Source of the DNA: Bacteroidota bacterium
GTDB lineage: Bacteria > Bacteroidota > Ignavibacteria > Ignavibacteriales > Melioribacteraceae
NCBI GenBank assembly: GCA_021786655.1
Contig: JAJYMU010000126.1
Coordinates: 1 to 9,740, forward strand
Length of the DNA: 9,740 nt
Reading direction: 5' to 3'
Under the pieces are notes generated by a model. The model was not told where the DNA came from and did not search any database. It saw only the letters and a list, made by a program, of their open reading frames with translations. How positions within the stretch are numbered: the first letter of the stretch is position 1; each line of letters starts with the position of its first letter. Below are positions 6,815 through 9,740 of the stretch, piece by piece. Position numbers and translations under genes: made by a program.

Positions 6815-6844
6815 AATATAAACATAAACTCGTTAAAATGGCAA
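6815..6844 (-). promoter_or_regulatory. Candidate sigma70-type promoter of the tetR operon
   Basis: On the minus strand, TTGCCA (6844-6839) and TATATT (6820-6815) are separated by 18 nt; each matches the sigma70 consensus at 5 of 6 positions. Transcription would start near 6808, inside the TGAAC/GTTCA palindrome, leaving a leader of about 25 nt. The promoter lies just downstream of the displaced valS terminus, consistent with tetR once directly following valS. Confidence 0.45.
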
Positions 6845-6874
6845 TGTAGTCAGAATCCCTTTATTCTATAAGCT

Positions 6875-6942
6875 CTAATTGAGGTCGGAAAGAATGTTTT
6901 TCAACTTGTCCATAATTTATTCTTTCGCGTGCACAAATCAAC
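6875..6942 (-). pseudogene. valS: Displaced, decayed 3'-end remnant of valS
   Basis: On the minus strand this region reads MDKLKNILSDLN then TAG (6913-6875). The intact ValRS at 8463 ends LDKLSSILADLN then TGA: 8 of 12 residues are identical and the stops align. Eleven bases around the D-K-L codons match exactly (CAACTTGTCCA on the plus strand). Immediately upstream, the remnant's CGCGAAAGAATAAATTATG corresponds to the valS segment encoding RERIKM, with one extra base. The 21 bases encoding SDWEKSL are absent, and a GTTGAT matching the Val-Asp codons of valS marks the far edge. The mixture of strong codon-level similarity, a frameshift and a deletion indicates a dead copy of the valS terminus. 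It lies beyond the methyltransferase gene and the 44-aa ORF, and just before the tetR promoter. It has no coding capacity of its own. Confidence 0.75.
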
Positions 6943-6946
6943 TAAT
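6940..6946. repeat. 7-bp direct repeat AACTAAT, tetR-side copy
   Basis: AACTAAT here recurs at 8454-8460, directly beyond the valS stop. The two copies bracket the methyltransferase and the 44-aa ORF and fall at the two edges where valS similarity starts and stops. It may be a target duplication or recombination microhomology. A 7-bp AT-rich match could also be chance. Confidence 0.35.
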
Positions 6947-7080
6947 TATATGGCAAGATCAAAAGGCAAATCACTAATGTCGCTGTGTTTATCGGAATTG
7001 GATGGCACACCGTTGGCGTCTGTCTTTAGAATACTTTCACAAAGCGTTTTGTGATAATCTTTTCTTAGTTTATCGAACAT
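6946..7080 (-). CDS. Hypothetical 44-aa protein following the methyltransferase
   Basis: An ATG at 7080-7078 opens a 44-codon frame ending in TAA at 6948-6946. The start is 12 nt after the methyltransferase stop and is preceded by TGGGGATCAA, a strong GGGGA-type ribosome binding site with good spacing, better than those of most genes in this window. The protein starts MFDKLRKDYHKTL and ends DLPFDLAI; it is polar, without a signal peptide, membrane segment or recognisable motif. I do not recognise a family. It could be a genuine small partner of the methyltransferase or the surviving N-terminus of a restriction enzyme gene cut off at the cassette edge. The second idea fits the stop lying exactly where the valS remnant begins. 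No continuation of the frame was found beyond the stop. Confidence 0.5.
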   Translation of the reverse strand: MFDKLRKDYHKTLCESILKTDANGVPSNSDKHSDISDLPFDLAI

Positions 7081-7092
7081 TTGATCCCCACA

Positions 7093-8406
7093 TTATTTTT
7101 GAAAAATAATAACATACTCTTCGTGCATTCTTGTTTCTATTTGAGAATTTTCATTTCGTTTCCAACGTGTCGGCATCATTCGCCTATCGCGATCTAGCAC
7201 TCTTTGATTAATTCCGATGAGATTGAAACCGATTTCTTTGCCAATATCGGTCAAACATTCATGAGTTAAAGTATCGATTCCCTTAATAACAGAGGAAGCA
7301 ACAACAATGACAACAGTCTTGTTATTTTTTATCACTCGAAACATTTCCTGAATTACAGCACGCATCTCGGAATAATAACAATGCAAAGAAGCCCCCTTTT
7401 GTTTGTCTACTTTTTTAACCAAGCCGATAATGTCCATGCACCTTTTGGGTAACGCTACTAAATCTTTTCCTTTAAAAGAATTGTTTCCAATAAAATTGTT
7501 GCGTACGTCTGTTATGTTTTCAAGTGAATATCCAAACCAAACTAAAGAAAACTTGTGTGCCCTCAAATAGTCAATAGCGTTGTTTGCATAAGGCGGCGAA
7601 GTGACAATCAGATCCACACTGTTAGAGGCAAGCGGGATCTCTTTTGCATCGGATCGAAAAATTTTAAAGTTTGGTTTTTCCATGGGAATATAATTTTTCA
7701 AAGTAGAAGACATCTTCTTGTTAAACTCTTCAAATGCCGAGGCAGGTGATTTGCCTTTTGCGATATGAGGTCGCGTGTGGGCCAAATCCGTCGCTAAAGA
7801 AACGCCACCGCTTTTTGTTATAATGATGGAAGAGAAAATTAATTTTAGAAAATTCATCTCCCCTTCGTCTTCTAGTTTATTAATTTGTTGTACAAGCGCA
7901 AATAGTTCCAGCTGAGTTTCTTTCTTGAACCAGTAGTTGATAAACTCTAGAGATTTCCCATCGAAATAGTTAAGAATTCCCTTTTCGATTTTAGATTTAT
8001 TGACGGAGAAGTTCTTGAATGCATTGTTAAGAACCGATTTGCCTGTGCGATGGATTTTTTCAATATCAATGGAACTTAGCTTTGCATTAGCAATCAATAT
8101 GGACAATGGATCAATATCACAACCGTAAGCGACTCTTTTTAGTCGAAGGGCTTCAATCAGTGTTGTGCATGAACCCATCATTGGGTCTAAAACAATCTCG
8201 TTTTCTTTTGTTAGCTCTTTGATAAAGGTATATGGCAATTGAGGAGGAAATTTAGCCGGAAACGAATGGACGTTGTGTAATGATAATCTTCCGTTTTTGC
8301 CGATAAAACTTAGATCGAAGTCTTTGAGAAGTTTTAAACGTTCGCTGTATGGTAAATGAGAGAATTGGGAGTGCTCGGGTTCAAATTCTATGTCAAGTTG
8401 TCGCAT
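7093..8406 (-). CDS. Site-specific DNA methyltransferase (amino-group N4-cytosine/N6-adenine type)
   Basis: This 437-aa S-adenosylmethionine-dependent DNA methyltransferase has the catalytic motif IV TSPPY at 269-273, preceded by a RSDAKEIPL strand (251-259). The AdoMet motif I region IVLDPMMGSCTTLIEA (71-86) is followed by YGCDIDPLS (94-102). The first cysteine-containing loop (GSCTT) replaces the usual GSGTT. HNVHSFPAKFPPQLP (44-58) is the segment that commonly precedes motif I in such enzymes. Motif I comes before motif IV, so the order is not that of the beta class. SPPY favours N4-cytosine methylation, but adenine cannot be excluded. A target recognition region is probably about residues 110-250. 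The ATG at 8406 has AGAAG about 6 nt upstream. The gene lies 56 bp after valS, with a 44-aa ORF behind it and no recognisable restriction endonuclease. It sits between an intact and a dead copy of the valS terminus, so it is probably acquired. Confidence 0.88.
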   Translation of the reverse strand: MRQLDIEFEPEHSQFSHLPYSERLKLLKDFDLSFIGKNGRLSLHNVHSFPAKFPPQLPYTFIKELTKENEIVLDPMMGSCTTLIEALRLKRVAYGCDIDPLSILIANAKLSSIDIEKIHRTGKSVLNNAFKNFSVNKSKIEKGILNYFDGKSLEFINYWFKKETQLELFALVQQINKLEDEGEMNFLKLIFSSIIITKSGGVSLATDLAHTRPHIAKGKSPASAFEEFNKKMSSTLKNYIPMEKPNFKIFRSDAKEIPLASNSVDLIVTSPPYANNAIDYLRAHKFSLVWFGYSLENITDVRNNFIGNNSFKGKDLVALPKRCMDIIGLVKKVDKQKGASLHCYYSEMRAVIQEMFRVIKNNKTVVIVVASSVIKGIDTLTHECLTDIGKEIGFNLIGINQRVLDRDRRMMPTRWKRNENSQIETRMHEEYVIIFQK

Positions 8407-8430
8407 TTGTTCTTCTAGTTCATTATCGCC

Positions 8431-8451
8431 AAGAAATATAGTTTATTTCTT
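8431..8451. repeat. Inverted repeat between valS and the methyltransferase gene
   Basis: AAGAAATA (8431-8438) and TATTTCTT (8444-8451) are perfect 8-bp arms with a 5-bp centre, 25 bp upstream of the methyltransferase start. The stem is AT-rich and no T-run follows, so terminator function is doubtful. An operator controlling the methyltransferase gene is possible but unsupported by any visible regulator. Confidence 0.4.
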
Positions 8452-8453
8452 CG

Positions 8454-8460
8454 AACTAAT
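8454..8460. repeat. 7-bp direct repeat AACTAAT, valS-side copy
   Basis: This is the partner of the copy at 6940-6946. It begins 2 bp past the valS stop codon (8463-8465) in the direction of the methyltransferase, marking the proximal edge of the presumed inserted cassette. Confidence 0.35.
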
Positions 8461-8462
8461 CA

Positions 8463-9740
8463 TCAATTCAAGTCAGCAAGAATTGAGCTCAACTTGTCCA
8501 GCGATTTTTCCCAGTCGCTCATTTTAATCCTTTCGCGTTCGATAACATCAACGGGGGCTTTGGCGACAAACCCTTCATTGGAAAGTTTTTTACGAACGCC
8601 ATCGAGCGACCCGGTAAGTCTGGTAATTTCTTTTTCGATTCGTGCACGCTCAACATTCAAATCGATCAAACCTTCGAGCGGAATAAATATGTCGCAGTCC
8701 TTAACAACCGCCGAAGCGCTCGCCTTTGGTTTGGAAAGCTGCGCATCAACTTTTAGTTCACCGATCTTTACCAAGCTCTTAATGTAACGGGACTGTTCTT
8801 CGGTAACTTTGTCGGTCTTCAGGAAAACGTTAATTGATTTCGACGGCGGCAAATTCATTTCGCCGCAGATGTTTCGGATGGCGGTAACAACACCCTGAAC
8901 AAATGAAATTTCTTTTTCGGCATTTTGATCTAACAAGTTCTCTTTGAATTCAGGGAAATCGGAAACGGAAATACTCTCGCCGTTTTTTCGTTCATCGAGC
9001 AATTGCCAAATCTCTTCCGTGATGAACGGCATAAACGGGTGAACAAGCTTCAGCATTTCTTCGTACAAAGAAATTGCGCGCGTTAAAACCGCAGACTTCT
9101 CTTCATCTGTTCCCTGATACAATCTTTGTTTTGAAAGCTCAACGTACCAATCGCAGAAATCATTCCACACGTAAGCGTAAACAATTTTCGATGCGTTGTT
9201 AACCTCAAATTTATCGAGCGAGTCGTTGAGTTCTTTTAGCGTTGATTGAAAACGCGACATTATCCAGCGGTCGGTGAAATCTATGTGCTTGCTTTTCAGT
9301 GCCGGATCGAGTTTGATATTTTGAGCACCCGCCTGCCGCGAGGCAAGGTTCATCAAGAGAAATCTTCCTGCGTTCCAAATTTTGTTTGCAAAGTTTCTTC
9401 CGATCTCGACTTTTTCTTCGCTGAACATAACATCTTGTCCGAGCGGCGCAATGTAAGTCATCGTAAATCTCAAAGCGTCGGCGCCGTATTCATCAATTAA
9501 ATCTAGAGGATCGGGAGAATTGCCGAGCGACTTGCTCATTTTTCTTCCTTGCAAATCCCTCACAGTGCTGGTGAAATAAACATCCTTAAAAGGAATTTCA
9601 TTTTTGAAATGCATTCCCGCCATGATCATTCGTGCGACCCAGAAGAAAATAATGTCCGGCGCGGTAACGAGAAGATCGGTTGGATAGTAGTAATTTTGAT
9701 CCCGCTCGTTAGTGAAAACATCTTGCGCCCAAAGCCAGCT
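8463..9740 (-). CDS. valS: Valyl-tRNA synthetase, C-terminal part (N-terminus outside window)
   Basis: The minus strand is open from the window edge to a TGA at 8465-8463, giving 425 visible residues; a methionine at 9629 is internal. This class I synthetase charges tRNA-Val in the cytosol. Visible are the end of the catalytic domain (YYYPTDLLVTAPDIIFFWVA, 17-36) and the KMSKS ATP-binding signature (67-71) followed by LGNSPDPLDLIDEYGADALRF. The anticodon-binding helical domain includes DRWIMSRF and WNDFCDWYVELSKQRLY. The C-terminal coiled-coil arm, about 355-425, includes LNVERARIEKEITRL and ends LDKLSSILADLN. The HIGH motif and the editing domain lie beyond the edge. All visible family landmarks are intact, so this is the working copy. 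A dead duplicate of its last codons lies 1.5 kb away, beyond the methyltransferase cassette. Confidence 0.97.
   Translation of the reverse strand, partial: SWLWAQDVFTNERDQNYYYPTDLLVTAPDIIFFWVARMIMAGMHFKNEIPFKDVYFTSTVRDLQGRKMSKSLGNSPDPLDLIDEYGADALRFTMTYIAPLGQDVMFSEEKVEIGRNFANKIWNAGRFLLMNLASRQAGAQNIKLDPALKSKHIDFTDRWIMSRFQSTLKELNDSLDKFEVNNASKIVYAYVWNDFCDWYVELSKQRLYQGTDEEKSAVLTRAISLYEEMLKLVHPFMPFITEEIWQLLDERKNGESISVSDFPEFKENLLDQNAEKEISFVQGVVTAIRNICGEMNLPPSKSINVFLKTDKVTEEQSRYIKSLVKIGELKVDAQLSKPKASASAVVKDCDIFIPLEGLIDLNVERARIEKEITRLTGSLDGVRKKLSNEGFVAKAPVDVIERERIKMSDWEKSLDKLSSILADLN

Noticed and set aside
7093..7109. TTATTTTT-G-AAAAATAA inverted repeat at the methyltransferase stop as a terminator
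   Set aside because: It is all A/T with a one-base centre and lies in the last codons; a downstream ORF with a good ribosome binding site follows at once, so it is probably low-complexity coincidence.
9630..9740. Taking the methionine at 9629 as the valS start
   Set aside because: The frame stays open to the window edge and encodes conserved ValRS sequence before that methionine, so the gene is simply cut by the window.

Overview
This is a bacterial chromosomal window of moderate-to-low GC. Its gene styles suggest the FCB group, most plausibly Ignavibacteriota or a neighbouring lineage: a secreted M64 peptidase with its own N-terminal region, a DUF4159 exported protein, a REP-associated tyrosine transposase (RAYT) and a GAF-SpoIIE phosphatase. 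That placement is an inference from protein character; no rRNA or tRNA gene is present to confirm it.

Layout. (a) 1-532, minus: an exported DUF4159 protein, GTG start, C-terminus outside the window. (b) 675-2168, plus, divergent from it: a secreted M64-family metallopeptidase. (c) 2212-2763, plus: a RAYT-like HUH transposase whose reading frame contains a perfect 28-bp palindrome. It is followed directly by a decayed, displaced copy of the last codons of an M64 gene (2776-2835). (d) 2971-3864, plus: a YegS/DAGK-type lipid kinase. (e) 3897-6783, minus: a compact three-gene unit, converging on the kinase, of TetR regulator, GAF-SpoIIE phosphatase and a threonine dehydratase/serine racemase-like PLP enzyme. 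A promoter and a palindromic operator lie just before tetR. (f) 6946-8406, minus: a DNA methyltransferase and a 44-aa ORF. (g) 8463-9740, minus: the C-terminal part of valyl-tRNA synthetase.

The most striking structure occurs twice. After the M64 gene comes a mobile-type gene (RAYT) and then a diverged duplicate of the M64 3' end. After valS comes a methyltransferase cassette and then a diverged, decayed duplicate of the valS 3' end (6875-6942). In both cases the host gene keeps an intact terminus, and an orphan terminus, including a stop codon at the aligned position, lies on the far side of the cargo. This is what one expects if foreign DNA entered at a gene's 3' end, brought or generated a replacement end, and displaced the original one. 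The methyltransferase cassette is also bordered by a 7-bp direct repeat (AACTAAT). The remnants were found by eye and need a proper alignment, but the residue matches are hard to attribute to chance.

The other genes look like ordinary single-copy cellular genes. No convincing intrinsic terminator, RNA gene, CRISPR array or complete insertion sequence was seen.
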